64,000 nucleotides of DNA from positions 558,001-622,000 of the forward strand of contig NZ_JANAVO010000001.1 of NCBI RefSeq assembly GCF_024213555.1. The letters are read 5' to 3'. The translations under genes and the position numbers were made by a program. The DNA comes from Allokutzneria sp. A3M-2-11 16 (lineage in GTDB: Bacteria > Actinomycetota > Actinomycetes > Mycobacteriales > Pseudonocardiaceae). This document shows positions 32,079 through 40,799 of this stretch, piece by piece. Under the pieces are notes generated by a model that saw nothing but the letters and a program-made list of their open reading frames with translations, ran no database searches and had not been told where the DNA came from. The number at the start of each line of letters is the position of its first letter. Within the stretch, counting starts at the first letter, position 1.

Positions 32079-33902
32079 CTAGACGGTGTAGTCGCGGAAA
32101 CCCTTGCCGGTCTTGCGGCCCAGGCGTCCCGCGGTCACCAGGTGCTCCAGCAGCGGGGCGGGCGCGAACCCGGCCTCGCGGAACTCCAGGTACAGCTCCC
32201 GCTGGATGGCCAGTGCCACGTCCAGCCCGACCACGTCCAGCAGCGCGAACGGACCCATCGGCAGGCCGCAGCCGATGGTCATCGCGCCGTCGATGTCGTC
32301 GGCGTCGGCGTAGTGCGCCTCCAGCATCCGGACGGCGTCGTTGAGGTACGGGAACAGCAGCGCGTTGACGATGAACCCGGCGCGGTCGCCGCAACTCACC
32401 GCGTGCTTGCCGAGCTTCACGCAGACCGCGCGCGCCGTCGCGAGCACGTCCGGCGACGTCGCGATCGTGTGCACCACCTCGACCAGCTTCATCACCTGGG
32501 CGGGGTTGAAGAAGTGCAGCCCCACCACGTCCGACGGCCGCGAGGTCGCCGCGGCGCACTCGATCACCGGCAGCGAGGAGGTCGTCGTCGCGAGCACCGC
32601 GCCCGGCTTGCACACCTCGTCCAGCGCACCGAAGACCGCCTTCTTGACCTCAAGCTCCTCGGCAACGGCCTCAACGACGAGATCGCAGTCCGCGAAGTCG
32701 TCGAAGTTCGTCGTGGTCCGCACTCGCGCGATGGCGGCGTCGCGCTTCTCCTCGGTGAGCTTGCCGCGCAGCACCGCCTTGTTCAGCGACCGCCGCACGG
32801 TCTCCAGGGCCGCGTTCGCCTTGACCTCGCTGCGCGCCCGCATCACCACGTCGTGGCCCGCCTTGGCGAACACCTCGACGATGCCGGTCGCCATGGTGCC
32901 CGTGCCGATCACGCCGACGCGCTGCACCTCGCGCACGCGTCCGCCCTGCACGACGTCGCCCGGCGTCTGCGCGTCCGGCACGACGATCGGCGAGTCGACG
33001 TCGTCGTAGGTGTAGAAACCGCGCCCGGACTTCCGGCCGAGCAGGCCCGCCGTGATCATCTGCTTGAGCACGGGCGCGGGCGCGTGCAGCCGGTTCCGCG
33101 ACTGGTGGTACATCGTGTCGAGGATCTCGTAGGCGGTGTCCAGGCCCATGAGGTCCAGCAGCTGCAACGGTCCCATCGGGTAGCCGCAGCCGAAGCGCAT
33201 CGCCGCGTCGATGTCCTCCCGCGACGCGTAGCGCGACTCGAACATCCGCACGGCGTGGTTGAGGTAGCCGAACAGCAGCGCGTTGGCGATGAACCCGGCG
33301 CGGTCGCCGATCACCACCGGCACCTTGCCGAGGCGCTCGACGAACGCGACCACGTCGGTGATCACGTCCGGCTCGGTGACCACCGTGCGCACCACCTCGA
33401 CCAGCTTGAGCACCGGCGCAGGGTTGAAGAAGTGCATCCCGACGACCTTGCCCGGCCGCTTGGTGACCACCGACAGCTCGGTCACCGACAGCGAGGAGGT
33501 GTTCGACGCCAGGATCACGTCGGGGCGGCACACGCGGTCCAGCTCGGCGAAGACCTCGGCCTTGAGCTCCATCCGCTCCGGAACCGCCTCGATCACCATG
33601 TCGACCTCGGCGAGATCGGAAAGCGTTGTGCTGTAACGAATCCTGTTGAACAGCTCGCTCTGGTCACCGCTGGAGAGCTTGTCCCGCTTGACCGCGCGCG
33701 CCGTGGAGTGCTCCAGGTGCGCGCGCCCGCGCCGCACCGTGTCCTCGTCGAGTTCCACCGCCACGACCCGCAGCCCGGTGCGGGCGAGCACCTCCGCGAT
33801 GCCCGCACCCATGGTGCCGAGTCCGACAACTCCCACTGTGCCAATGCTCGATCCCGCAAGCGAATCTTCGGTGTCGATGCGAGCCACGGGCTTGCCTCCC
33901 AC
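32079..33902 (-). CDS. Fused double 3-hydroxyacyl-CoA dehydrogenase
   Basis: 607 residues made of two complete, homologous 3-hydroxybutyryl-CoA dehydrogenase units. Unit 1: NAD motif VGVVGLGTMGAGIAEVL (about 23-39), catalytic HFFNPAPVLKLVEV, GYPMGPLQLLDLMGLD. Unit 2: VGVIGTGTMATGIVEVF (about 330), HFFNPAQVMKLVEV, GLPMGPFALLDVVGLD. Both keep the catalytic His and NAD site, so both may be active, but unit 2 has AT in place of AG in the glycine motif. Such fusions are known in actinomycetes. It would interconvert acetoacetyl-CoA and 3-hydroxybutyryl-CoA between the thiolase and ccr steps. Confidence 0.93.
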   Translation of the reverse strand: MGGKPVARIDTEDSLAGSSIGTVGVVGLGTMGAGIAEVLARTGLRVVAVELDEDTVRRGRAHLEHSTARAVKRDKLSSGDQSELFNRIRYSTTLSDLAEVDMVIEAVPERMELKAEVFAELDRVCRPDVILASNTSSLSVTELSVVTKRPGKVVGMHFFNPAPVLKLVEVVRTVVTEPDVITDVVAFVERLGKVPVVIGDRAGFIANALLFGYLNHAVRMFESRYASREDIDAAMRFGCGYPMGPLQLLDLMGLDTAYEILDTMYHQSRNRLHAPAPVLKQMITAGLLGRKSGRGFYTYDDVDSPIVVPDAQTPGDVVQGGRVREVQRVGVIGTGTMATGIVEVFAKAGHDVVMRARSEVKANAALETVRRSLNKAVLRGKLTEEKRDAAIARVRTTTNFDDFADCDLVVEAVAEELEVKKAVFGALDEVCKPGAVLATTTSSLPVIECAAATSRPSDVVGLHFFNPAQVMKLVEVVHTIATSPDVLATARAVCVKLGKHAVSCGDRAGFIVNALLFPYLNDAVRMLEAHYADADDIDGAMTIGCGLPMGPFALLDVVGLDVALAIQRELYLEFREAGFAPAPLLEHLVTAGRLGRKTGKGFRDYTV

Positions 33903-34019
33903 GTCATCGGGGAACCGGAGCGCTCAGGACCGAGCACGCTACGCGCCGGTAACTTGACGTGATAGTGCCACGTTCGACGAGGTGGGCGCCGTGAGCTTCG
34001 CCACGGCGAGCGCGGAGAG

Positions 34020-35123
34020 TCACATGGCGGGCAGCTTCGGGGCGATCACCTCGGCCGCCGCGCGGGCCTTCTGGCAGGACGCCTCCGCGCCGGCGGAGCT
34101 GACCACCATGACGCTGAGCGTCTCCTTCTTCCCGGGAACCGGCTCGAACGGGATGTGCGTCACCTCGACCGTGCACGGGATCGGCGCGCCCGGGATGGCG
34201 AACGGCAGCTGGGTGGTGGTGGAGGGCCTGCCCGCGATCGGCGCGATCTCCTTGACCATCTGGTCGCCCGCCCTGGGGATCAGGTTGGTGGTCACGTTGA
34301 TGGCCAGCGTCTCGGTCTTGATGCTCTTGGGATCAGCGCTCCACATGCAGCCGCGGAAGCCCAGACCGGGGTGGCGCGGCGGCGTGGCACCGAGCGCGGC
34401 CGTGACCGCGTCGGGGGAGACCAGTCCGCACACGTCGATGCCCAGCAACGAGTTGGCGGGCAGCGTGCGGCGCGCGACGGGGCCGGAACGCAGCACCTTC
34501 AGCACGCTGGACACCACGGTCTCCGCGGACTCGCACGGCTCCGCGCGGGTGTCGTTGTTCCTGGTCGTGACCTCGATGTTGACCATCGACTTGTCCTTGA
34601 AGACGAGCCTGCGCGTGCAGATCCGCTTCTCCTCGCCCGAGTAGACGGTGACGTCGTCGCGCTGCTCCTTGGTCAGCTTGCCCCGGGAGCCCGTACTCGC
34701 CCGGTCCTCGTCCTGGAAGAACATGCTCGCGTCCAGCTCGATGTCGACGACGCCGAGGGTCGGCGCGGGCTTGCCGTCCTCGCTCTCCTGGGGGCCGTCG
34801 CCGTCCCACACCTCGATCCCGACCACGCAGAGGTCCACCTTGGTGGCGCCGCCGACGTACTTGGAGGGCTTGCCGAGCTTGTCCTGGTGCTCCTTCGGGA
34901 ACAGCGCGCAGGGGTCGAGATCCTTGCGCGCGGCCAACTCCGTGCCACCCAAACCGGTGACCGGACCGCTGCCCGCGTCGATCTTGCCCTTGGCCTTCTT
35001 GGCCTGCTCCTCCGCTCCCGGAGCGGCTACCGGCTCACCGGTCACCGAGGACGCGCAACCGGCCGACAGTGCGATGGACGCCACCGCGAAGGTGACGAGG
35101 AAACGGGACCCCCAGCTGGACAT
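34020..35123 (-). CDS. Lipoprotein with two DUF3558-like repeats (A)
   Basis: 367 residues. Lipobox LSAGCASS (Cys about 23), then a charged linker (EEQAKKAKGKID) and two similar units, one starting DLDPCALFPKEHQDKLG with a second Cys (DLCVVG) and one starting GIDVCGLVSPDAVTAALG with RGCMWS. The Cys-x25-35-Cys pattern and DPC start are those of DUF3558 lipoproteins of mycobacteria and Pseudonocardiaceae, so each unit probably has one disulfide. Outside face of the membrane; role unknown. It follows a second such gene in the same orientation (17-base gap). Confidence 0.8.
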   Translation of the reverse strand: MSSWGSRFLVTFAVASIALSAGCASSVTGEPVAAPGAEEQAKKAKGKIDAGSGPVTGLGGTELAARKDLDPCALFPKEHQDKLGKPSKYVGGATKVDLCVVGIEVWDGDGPQESEDGKPAPTLGVVDIELDASMFFQDEDRASTGSRGKLTKEQRDDVTVYSGEEKRICTRRLVFKDKSMVNIEVTTRNNDTRAEPCESAETVVSSVLKVLRSGPVARRTLPANSLLGIDVCGLVSPDAVTAALGATPPRHPGLGFRGCMWSADPKSIKTETLAINVTTNLIPRAGDQMVKEIAPIAGRPSTTTQLPFAIPGAPIPCTVEVTHIPFEPVPGKKETLSVMVVSSAGAEASCQKARAAAEVIAPKLPAM

Positions 35124-35140
35124 GGCGGCATGCTAGGCCC

Positions 35141-36052
35141 TCAGGGGGTCCGGGGCAGCCTCGACCACACTTTTGCCGCCAGATCGAGCGCGGTCGCGCA
35201 CAACCACCGCGGTTCCCGTTCCGCGAACACGATCAGCGCGACCGTTTCGACCTTGTCGCGCGCGAAACCGATGTGTTGGGTGGCGACCCGGCAGCCCGGC
35301 GGCAGTGGCGCGTCCGCGGGTTCGGCGCGTACCTGCGTCGCTCGTCCTTCCAGGTCCCTGACATCGGTGAGCCGCTGCGTGCTGACGCTGATGTTCAGCA
35401 CGACCCCCGCATAGTCGGGTTTGCTTGCGCCCCAACGACAGTTGTGCCGGTTCGGACCATGCCTGGGTTCAACTGCTCCCGCGACGACAGCGGCCTGCTC
35501 CGTCGTCAGCAGCTCGCACGGATCGACGTGCAGCCACGAACTCGGCGAGGCCGCGAAGAACCGGTACTTCCCTTGCAGCACCGAGGAAACGACGGAGTCC
35601 GCAAGCGCGGCCGCGATGGCGCACGGGTCGGCTTTGGCGCCGTCCTTGGGAACCGCGTTCACTTCCACGTAGCGCAGGTCCGGGAAGACGACGTTCGCCG
35701 CGCAGGTGTCCTCGTAAGGCTTCGGCTCGGTCACGCGCAACTTGCCGTGCCGGGTGAACGCGGTGCCGAGTTCCCGCTCGTCGGTGAGCCGGTTGTCGGT
35801 CAGCACTCCGAGGTAGATCGTGCCGCCCGCTGGCTGGGCGACCGGGATCTCGCAGGCGTTGAAGTCGAACGGCTCGATCCGCTCGGGCGGGGTGCCGTAG
35901 CGGCCGGGCAGCGCGGGATCGACGAAACCGCACGGGTCGACGCGGTGCCAGTCGATGATCACTCCGGGCGGCGCGGCGGGCGCGTCCGGCACCGCGCAGG
36001 CCGTGCCGCTGACCAGCAGCGCGCCGACGACGCAGATCCCCCCGAATCCCAT
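35141..36052 (-). CDS. Lipoprotein with two DUF3558-like repeats (B)
   Basis: 303 residues. Lipobox VSGTACAV (Cys about 19). Two units open with RVDPCGFVDPALPGRYG (partner Cys in NACEIPV) and HVDPCELLTTEQAAVVAG (partner Cys in HNCRWG). Upstream gene of the pair with lipoprotein A, so they are probably co-expressed and may form a complex on the outer face of the membrane. No known function. Confidence 0.78.
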   Translation of the reverse strand: MGFGGICVVGALLVSGTACAVPDAPAAPPGVIIDWHRVDPCGFVDPALPGRYGTPPERIEPFDFNACEIPVAQPAGGTIYLGVLTDNRLTDERELGTAFTRHGKLRVTEPKPYEDTCAANVVFPDLRYVEVNAVPKDGAKADPCAIAAALADSVVSSVLQGKYRFFAASPSSWLHVDPCELLTTEQAAVVAGAVEPRHGPNRHNCRWGASKPDYAGVVLNISVSTQRLTDVRDLEGRATQVRAEPADAPLPPGCRVATQHIGFARDKVETVALIVFAEREPRWLCATALDLAAKVWSRLPRTP

Positions 36053-36098
36053 GCGGCCGACACTAGGTCAGCCCCGGTGCGCCCGCACCCGGTCGCCG

Positions 36099-36800
36099 CT
36101 ACTCGCCGAACCCGGATTCCAGCAGCTCAGCCAGGGTGTCGATGGCGTGGCGCGCCTCCCGGCCAACCGCCCGGACGAGTAACTCGTCACCGCCTCGCGC
36201 GCCCAGCCCCATCAGCGCGAGCACGCTGTGCGCGTCAACTTCCTGGTCGCCGCACCGGATCGAGACCTCGGCGTCCAGCTCGGCAACCGCGCGGGCGGTC
36301 AGCGCGGCGGGGCGGGCGTGCAGGCCGAGTTCGTTGCGCAGCACCACCGCGCGCTCCAGCAGCCCGTCGCCCTCGCCGTAGACGTGCCGGTCGAGCTCCA
36401 TCTCGTCGAAGGCCTCGCCCTGCACGAAAGCGTGCGCCATGGCGGCCGCGGAACCGACCGCGTCCAGGTCCGCGCCGCCCTGCGCGCACACCGCCGCGGC
36501 GACCGCGCCCTCGACCAGCGGCGCGTCGGCGACGATGGCGCGGATCGGCGTGGTGAGGGATTCGACGGCCAGTTCCGCGGTCATCTGCGCGCTGCCGAGG
36601 TCGTAGAGCAGGACCACCCCGGCGCCGGAGTCGGCCCGCTCCAGCGCCGCCGACACACCGTCGAAGTCCGTGCCCAGTCCCCCGTCCGCGGTGCCACCGG
36701 CGGGCATGATCCGCACGTCAGGAGCCATCTGGGCGGCCAGTTCCGCCACACCCGCCGCCAGCGCGGCGCTGTGCGAGACGATGACCAGGCCGACTCTCAC
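36099..36800 (-). CDS. dhaM: Dihydroxyacetone kinase phosphotransferase subunit DhaM fused to HPr
   Basis: 233 residues: EIIA-mannose-like domain at 1-130 (VGLVIVSHSAALAAGV; His about 10 is the phosphorylation site) followed by an HPr domain (GLHARPAALTARAV with the phospho-His). It passes phosphate from PEP via enzyme I to ADP bound on DhaL. GTG 36800 is chosen because AAGGAG lies six bases upstream; upstream sequence in frame is arginine-rich and belongs to dhaL in another frame. Third gene of dhaKLM, 13 bases after dhaL. Enzyme I is not in this window. Confidence 0.92.
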   Translation of the reverse strand: MRVGLVIVSHSAALAAGVAELAAQMAPDVRIMPAGGTADGGLGTDFDGVSAALERADSGAGVVLLYDLGSAQMTAELAVESLTTPIRAIVADAPLVEGAVAAAVCAQGGADLDAVGSAAAMAHAFVQGEAFDEMELDRHVYGEGDGLLERAVVLRNELGLHARPAALTARAVAELDAEVSIRCGDQEVDAHSVLALMGLGARGGDELLVRAVGREARHAIDTLAELLESGFGE

Positions 36801-36813
36801 CAACCGCTCCTTC

Positions 36814-37440
36814 TCACCGTCGTGCGGCCTCGGCCAGCGCGCGCAGCAGCACCGCGGTGGACCGAGCGCCGGGATCGAGGTGGCCCGCACTCCGTTCGCC
36901 CAGGTAGGAGGCGCGTCCCTTGCGCGCGACCAGCGGAACCGTCGAGGCCGCGCCCTCCTCCGCCGCATCCGCCGCCGCCAGCAGCACGGCGCGCACGCCG
37001 GAGTCCACAGTGGACTGCGCGGCGGTCACGGCCGGGGTGAGCGCGTCGACCATCGTCTTATCGCCGGGAGCGGCTTTTCCGCGCGCCACAACGCCTTCGA
37101 GGGCGGCGGCCAGCGCGTTCGCGGCCAGCTGACCGTCCACTTCGGACGCATCGCCGAGGGCGGTCGCCGCGCGCAGGAACGCCGTCCCGTAGAGCGGCCC
37201 CGCCGCCCCGCCGACCGTGGAGATCAACGTCGTCGCGGTCACCTTCAGCACCGACGCGGGGCCGTCGAAGCCCCCGCCGTCGAGCTTGGCCAGCACGGCG
37301 GTGAACCCCCGGTGCAGGTTCTCGCCGTGGTCGCCGTCGCCGATCTCGCGGTCCAGCTCCACCAGCTCGTCCCGGTACTCGCGGACCACCTCGGCCGCCG
37401 CCCGGACCGCGGCGGTGACGTCCTCGACGGAGCAACCCAT
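36814..37440 (-). CDS. dhaL: Dihydroxyacetone kinase ADP-binding subunit DhaL
   Basis: 208 residues, all-helical nucleotide-binding subunit. The Mg-ADP motif DREIGDGDHGENLHRGF is present, as is the loop STVGGAAGPLYGTAF. Works with DhaK to phosphorylate dihydroxyacetone, using ADP as a fixed cofactor recharged by DhaM. Its ATG follows the dhaK stop with no gap. It contains one perfect GTCCACAGTGGAC palindrome at 37003-37015. Confidence 0.93.
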   Translation of the reverse strand: MGCSVEDVTAAVRAAAEVVREYRDELVELDREIGDGDHGENLHRGFTAVLAKLDGGGFDGPASVLKVTATTLISTVGGAAGPLYGTAFLRAATALGDASEVDGQLAANALAAALEGVVARGKAAPGDKTMVDALTPAVTAAQSTVDSGVRAVLLAAADAAEEGAASTVPLVARKGRASYLGERSAGHLDPGARSTAVLLRALAEAARR

Positions 37441-38442
37441 TCAGCACCCCCAACGCAGCGCGGCAGTGTGCACCGGAGCGTCCCACAAGTCGATCAACTC
37501 GTCGTCGAGCCGACACAGCGTCAGGCTCATCCCCTGCATCTCCAGGCTGGTCACGTACGGCCCGACCAGTCTCCGTTCCACGGTGATCCCGCGCTCGGCG
37601 AGCAGCCGCTCCGCGATGCCGTGCGCCAGGTAGAGCTCCAGCTGCGGCGTGCCGCCCATCGAGTTGGTGAACAGCAGCGCCCGGTCGCCCTCGGCGAAGG
37701 GCAGGTCCTCGGTGATCGCGTCGACGAGGCGGCGCACGATGCCGTCGGCGGGCTCCAGCGGCAGGCGCTCCCGGCCGGGTTCGCCGTGGATACCGATGCC
37801 GATCTCCATCTCGTCCTCGGCCAGGGTGAAACTCGGTTCGCCGACGTGCGGGACCGTGCACGCGGTGAGCGCCATGCCGAGGGAGCGGGTGCCCGCGACC
37901 ACCCGCAGCGCGAGTTGCTCGCAGGTGTCCAGGTCCGCCCCGCGCTCGGCGGCGGCGCCGACGATCTTCTCGACGAGCAGTGTGCCGCCGACTCCGCGCC
38001 TGCCCGCCGTGTAGAGCGAGTCCTTCACGGCGACGTCGTCGTCGACCAGCACGGTGCGCACGTCGATCCCCTCGGCGAGGGCGAACTCGGCCGCGGTCTC
38101 GAAGTTGAGCACGTCGCCGGTGTAGTTCTTCACGATCAGCAGCACGCCCGCGCCGCCGTGCACCGCCTCGATCGCGGCCTGCACCTGGTCGGGGGTCGGC
38201 GAGGTGAACACCGGTCCGGGGCACGCGGCGTGCAGCATGCCGGGGCCGACGAAACCGCCGTGCAACGGCTCGTGCCCGGAGCCCCCGCCGGAGACGACCG
38301 CGACGCGTCCGGCGACCGGGGCGTCCGCGCGCAGGATCGCCGCGGGGTCGGTGCGGACGGTGAGCAGGTCCGGGTGGGCCGCCGCCATTCCGCGCAGTGC
38401 CTCGGCGACCACCGCCGCCGGATCATTGATGATCTTCTTCAT
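37441..38442 (-). CDS. dhaK: Dihydroxyacetone kinase substrate-binding subunit DhaK
   Basis: 333 residues. Substrate site [25 protein letters not shown] and the His that binds dihydroxyacetone covalently in [10 protein letters not shown] are all seen; the C-terminus carries [15 protein letters not shown]. First gene of the dhaKLM operon, which converts dihydroxyacetone to dihydroxyacetone phosphate with PEP. ATG 38442 is preceded by GGAGGGCTGCG. No glycerol dehydrogenase or uptake gene is nearby. Confidence 0.94.
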   Translation of the reverse strand: MKKIINDPAAVVAEALRGMAAAHPDLLTVRTDPAAILRADAPVAGRVAVVSGGGSGHEPLHGGFVGPGMLHAACPGPVFTSPTPDQVQAAIEAVHGGAGVLLIVKNYTGDVLNFETAAEFALAEGIDVRTVLVDDDVAVKDSLYTAGRRGVGGTLLVEKIVGAAAERGADLDTCEQLALRVVAGTRSLGMALTACTVPHVGEPSFTLAEDEMEIGIGIHGEPGRERLPLEPADGIVRRLVDAITEDLPFAEGDRALLFTNSMGGTPQLELYLAHGIAERLLAERGITVERRLVGPYVTSLEMQGMSLTLCRLDDELIDLWDAPVHTAALRWGC

Positions 38443-38545
38443 CGCAGCCCTCCTTGCCCGCCCGGGAATGCGCGCCGCACAGCATTGATACCCCGACGCG
38501 GGCGCAGTGGGAAAGCACACGCGCCGCTGGCGTCGATCACCGCTC

Positions 38546-38564
38546 CTTGGTTAGCCTCCCCTAA
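38546..38564. promoter_or_regulatory. Iron box (IdeR/DmdR-type operator)
   Basis: CTTGGTTAGCCTCCCCTAA matches 15 of 19 positions of the actinobacterial iron box TTAGGTTAGSCTAACCTAA, including the complete central GGTTAGCCT half. It lies 25 bases before the TTG start of a siderophore-binding lipoprotein gene, where Fe2+-loaded IdeR/DmdR would block transcription. Confidence 0.75.
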
Positions 38565-38588
38565 CTTCCGCCGCAGAAGGAGCCCGTC

Positions 38589-39599
38589 TTGCGCAGCAAG
38601 AGCACAGTCACCGCCGCCGCCCTGGCGCTCGCCCTCCTCCTCGGCGCGTGCGCCACCGGCAAACCCCCAGGCGGGCAGCCCGCGGTCGCGGTCGGCGGCT
38701 CCGAGTTCGCCAAGGCCGCCGAGGAGAGCGCGAAGTTCGGCACCGACGCCGCGCCCGGTGTCTTCCCGCGCACCATCAAGCACGCCATGGGCAGCACCAC
38801 GCTGCAGAAGCGCCCGGAACGGGTGATCGTGCTCGACGGCGGCGAACTGGACAACGTGGCCGCGCTGGGCATCCAGCCGGTCGGCGTCGCCTTCGCCGAG
38901 GGCTCCCCGGTCATGCCCGGCTACCTCGCCGCCAAGGCGGGCAGCCCGGCCAACGTCGGCACCATCAACACGCTGAAGCTGGAGGCGATCAAGGGCCTGC
39001 GGCCGGACCTGATCCTGGGCTCGCGGCTGCGCGCCGAACAGCTCTACCCCAAGCTCGCCGAGATCGCCCCGACCGTGTTCAGCCTCCGCCCCGGGTTCAC
39101 CTGGAAGGAGAACTTCCGGCTCAACGCCGCGGCCCTGGACCGCACCGCCGACGCCGACGCGCAGCTGGCCGACTACACCCGCCGCGCCAAGGAGATCGGC
39201 GCCCGCGCGGAACAGCGGCTCGGCAAGCGCCCCACCATCTCCATGGTCCGCTTCATGCCCGGCCGGATCCGGCTCTACGCGGCCAAGTCGTTCATCGGCA
39301 CCATCCTGATCGACGCGGGCCTGCCCCGCCCCGCCACCCAGCAGGTCGAGGACCTCGCCGTGGAGGTCAGCATGGAGCAGATCGGCAAGGCCGACGCCGA
39401 CCGCGTCTTCACCGGCTCCTACGGCGACCCCGCCAAAACCCAGCAGGCCGACGTCCTCGGCGGACAGGTCTGGAAACAACTCCCCGCCGTCAAGGCAGAT
39501 CACGTCCGCCCCGTCCCCGACGAGACCTGGTTCCTCGGCCTCGGAGTCATCGCCGCCACCCAAGTCCTCACCGACCTAGACACCCTCCTTTCGCCCTGA
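38589..39599 (+). CDS. Iron-siderophore ABC transporter substrate-binding lipoprotein
   Basis: 336 residues. Lipobox LLLGACAT (Cys about 21), then a FecB/FhuD-like binding fold: RPERVIVLDGGELDNVAALG, IKGLRPDLILGSRLRAEQ and LAVEVSMEQIGKADADRVF. It would capture Fe3+-siderophores outside the membrane. TTG start with AGAAGGAG seven bases upstream; the iron box in front supports iron repression. Permease and ATPase genes are not adjacent, so it must work with a transporter encoded elsewhere. The stop codon TGA is the first part of a family 3 repeat unit. Confidence 0.9.
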   Translation: MRSKSTVTAAALALALLLGACATGKPPGGQPAVAVGGSEFAKAAEESAKFGTDAAPGVFPRTIKHAMGSTTLQKRPERVIVLDGGELDNVAALGIQPVGVAFAEGSPVMPGYLAAKAGSPANVGTINTLKLEAIKGLRPDLILGSRLRAEQLYPKLAEIAPTVFSLRPGFTWKENFRLNAAALDRTADADAQLADYTRRAKEIGARAEQRLGKRPTISMVRFMPGRIRLYAAKSFIGTILIDAGLPRPATQQVEDLAVEVSMEQIGKADADRVFTGSYGDPAKTQQADVLGGQVWKQLPAVKADHVRPVPDETWFLGLGVIAATQVLTDLDTLLSP

Positions 39600-39680
39600 A
39601 TGAGTCATTCGGGGCACTGAAGTACCTCAATGACTCATTCAGGGCGCTCAACGCACCGAATGAGTCATTGAGGTACTTCG
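39595..39680. repeat. Family 3 repeat cluster (copy 3a)
   Basis: Three units at about 30-base steps: CCTGAATGAGTCATTCGGGG (39595), CCTCAATGACTCATTCAGGG (39625) and ACCGAATGAGTCATTGAGG (39655). Each unit is a near-palindrome around AATGA(G/C)TCATT, and the centre base alternates. The spacer holds GAAGTACC. The first unit includes the stop codon of the preceding gene. Confidence 0.9.
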
Positions 39681-39761
39681 GGTTATCCACATCCTGACCG
39701 GTTGTCCACAGGAGGTGGCTTTCCCGCCCAACAGCCCGCGGCAACTGCCCACGATGGTCCT

Positions 39762-40703
39762 ATGCGTCGAGGAACCTGGGCAGCAGATGCCGACCTGATC
39801 TACCGGCAGAGCAGTCGTGGCGTAATCCGTGCGGCCACGCTGATCGGCATGGGAATGATGTCGCGAACTGTCTACGGCCGATGCCGAGCAGGCGGACCGT
39901 GGCGGAGGCTGCTTCCCGGCGTGATCCTGCTGAGTCCCGGTCAACCATCTGCGGAACAGCGCATAGCGGCAGCACTGCTGTACGCCCGCCACGGGGCCAT
40001 CGTGACGGGACGAGAGGCCTGTCGACTGCACGGACTCCGGCAGCTGCCGGACATCGACAAGGTCCACCTGCTCGTCAACGACTTCCGCAAGCCTCTCAGC
40101 AGCGAGTTCGTCATCGTGGAACGCACAACACGACTGCCGCCACCGCAAACCAGGAACGGCTTTCCGGTGGCGCCTCTGGTGCGGGCCGCGCTGGACACGT
40201 CCCGGCGGTTGCGTACTCCGGACCCGGTCCGGGCGCTGCTGGCAGAAGCCGTCCAGCGTGGGCGCTGCAAACTGGAGGACCTCGAACGCGAGCTGGCGCA
40301 GGGAAGTCAGCGTGGTTCAGCGGTTCCGCGCCGAGTGCTGGCAGCCATCAGTCTCGGCGCGAGGTCAGTCGCCGAGATGGATGCGATGCGCGTCTGGGAA
40401 CGAAGCGGTCTGCCGAAGGCGCAGTGGAACGTGCCTGTTCGTGATGCCCACGGCACGCTCATCGGTGTACCGGACGCGTGGTGTGCGGAGGCATCGCTCG
40501 CCTGGGAGATCGACTCGTACGAGTTCCATCTCAACCCGAAGGACTACGCGAGGACCCTGCAGCGGAACACGCGCTACGCAATGGCCGGAATCCATGTGGT
40601 GCAAACGCTCCCGAGCCGCCTCCGGACAGCACCCGACGACGTCGCCGCCGAACTGGTCCAGGCTTACGAAGCCGCCATCTCCCGCGCCCGCGGAACGGCC
40701 TGA
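39762..40703 (+). CDS. AbiEi-like protein with C-terminal endonuclease-like (DUF559/VSR-type) domain
   Basis: 313 residues, cytoplasmic. The N-terminal half resembles AbiEi antitoxin/transcription-factor proteins (RHGAIVTGREACRLHGLRQL, then FPVAPLVRAALDTSRRL). The C-terminal third has the shape of a PD-(D/E)XK nuclease: VPDAWCAEASLAWEIDSYEFH gives Asp and Glu-Ile-Asp, then RTLQRNTRYAMAGIHVV. Stand-alone proteins of this type are frequent in actinomycetes with no proven role; no AbiEii toxin is adjacent. ATG 39762 lacks a clear Shine-Dalgarno. Both ends are bordered by family 3 repeat clusters, and codon use is less G/C-biased than its neighbours. Confidence 0.7.
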   Translation: MRRGTWAADADLIYRQSSRGVIRAATLIGMGMMSRTVYGRCRAGGPWRRLLPGVILLSPGQPSAEQRIAAALLYARHGAIVTGREACRLHGLRQLPDIDKVHLLVNDFRKPLSSEFVIVERTTRLPPPQTRNGFPVAPLVRAALDTSRRLRTPDPVRALLAEAVQRGRCKLEDLERELAQGSQRGSAVPRRVLAAISLGARSVAEMDAMRVWERSGLPKAQWNVPVRDAHGTLIGVPDAWCAEASLAWEIDSYEFHLNPKDYARTLQRNTRYAMAGIHVVQTLPSRLRTAPDDVAAELVQAYEAAISRARGTA

Positions 40704-40705
40704 GT

Positions 40706-40790
40706 GCCCTGAATGAGTCATTCGGGGAGTTAGAGGCCCTCAATGACTCATTCAGGGCACTCAAGTACCCCAATGACTCGTTCAGGGCGA
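40706..40790. repeat. Family 3 repeat cluster (copy 3b)
   Basis: Three units: CCCTGAATGAGTCATTCGGGG (40707), CCCTCAATGACTCATTCAGGG (40737), CCCCAATGACTCGTTCAGGG (40768), spaced 30 and 31 bases. The last spacer reads CACTCAAGTACC. The cluster fills the gap between the nuclease-like gene stop and the convergent aldehyde dehydrogenase stop. Confidence 0.9.
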
Positions 40791-40799
40791 AAAAAGGGG

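Noticed and set aside
32142-33962. 606-codon plus-strand open frame opposite the fused dehydrogenase
   Set aside because: Shadow frame; both dehydrogenase units on the minus strand are complete.
39762-40703. A complete AbiE toxin-antitoxin system
   Set aside because: No AbiEii nucleotidyltransferase gene lies on either side; both neighbours are unrelated.
39595-40790. Family 3 clusters as CRISPR arrays
   Set aside because: Only three units, spacers of about ten bases that are themselves similar, and no cas genes.
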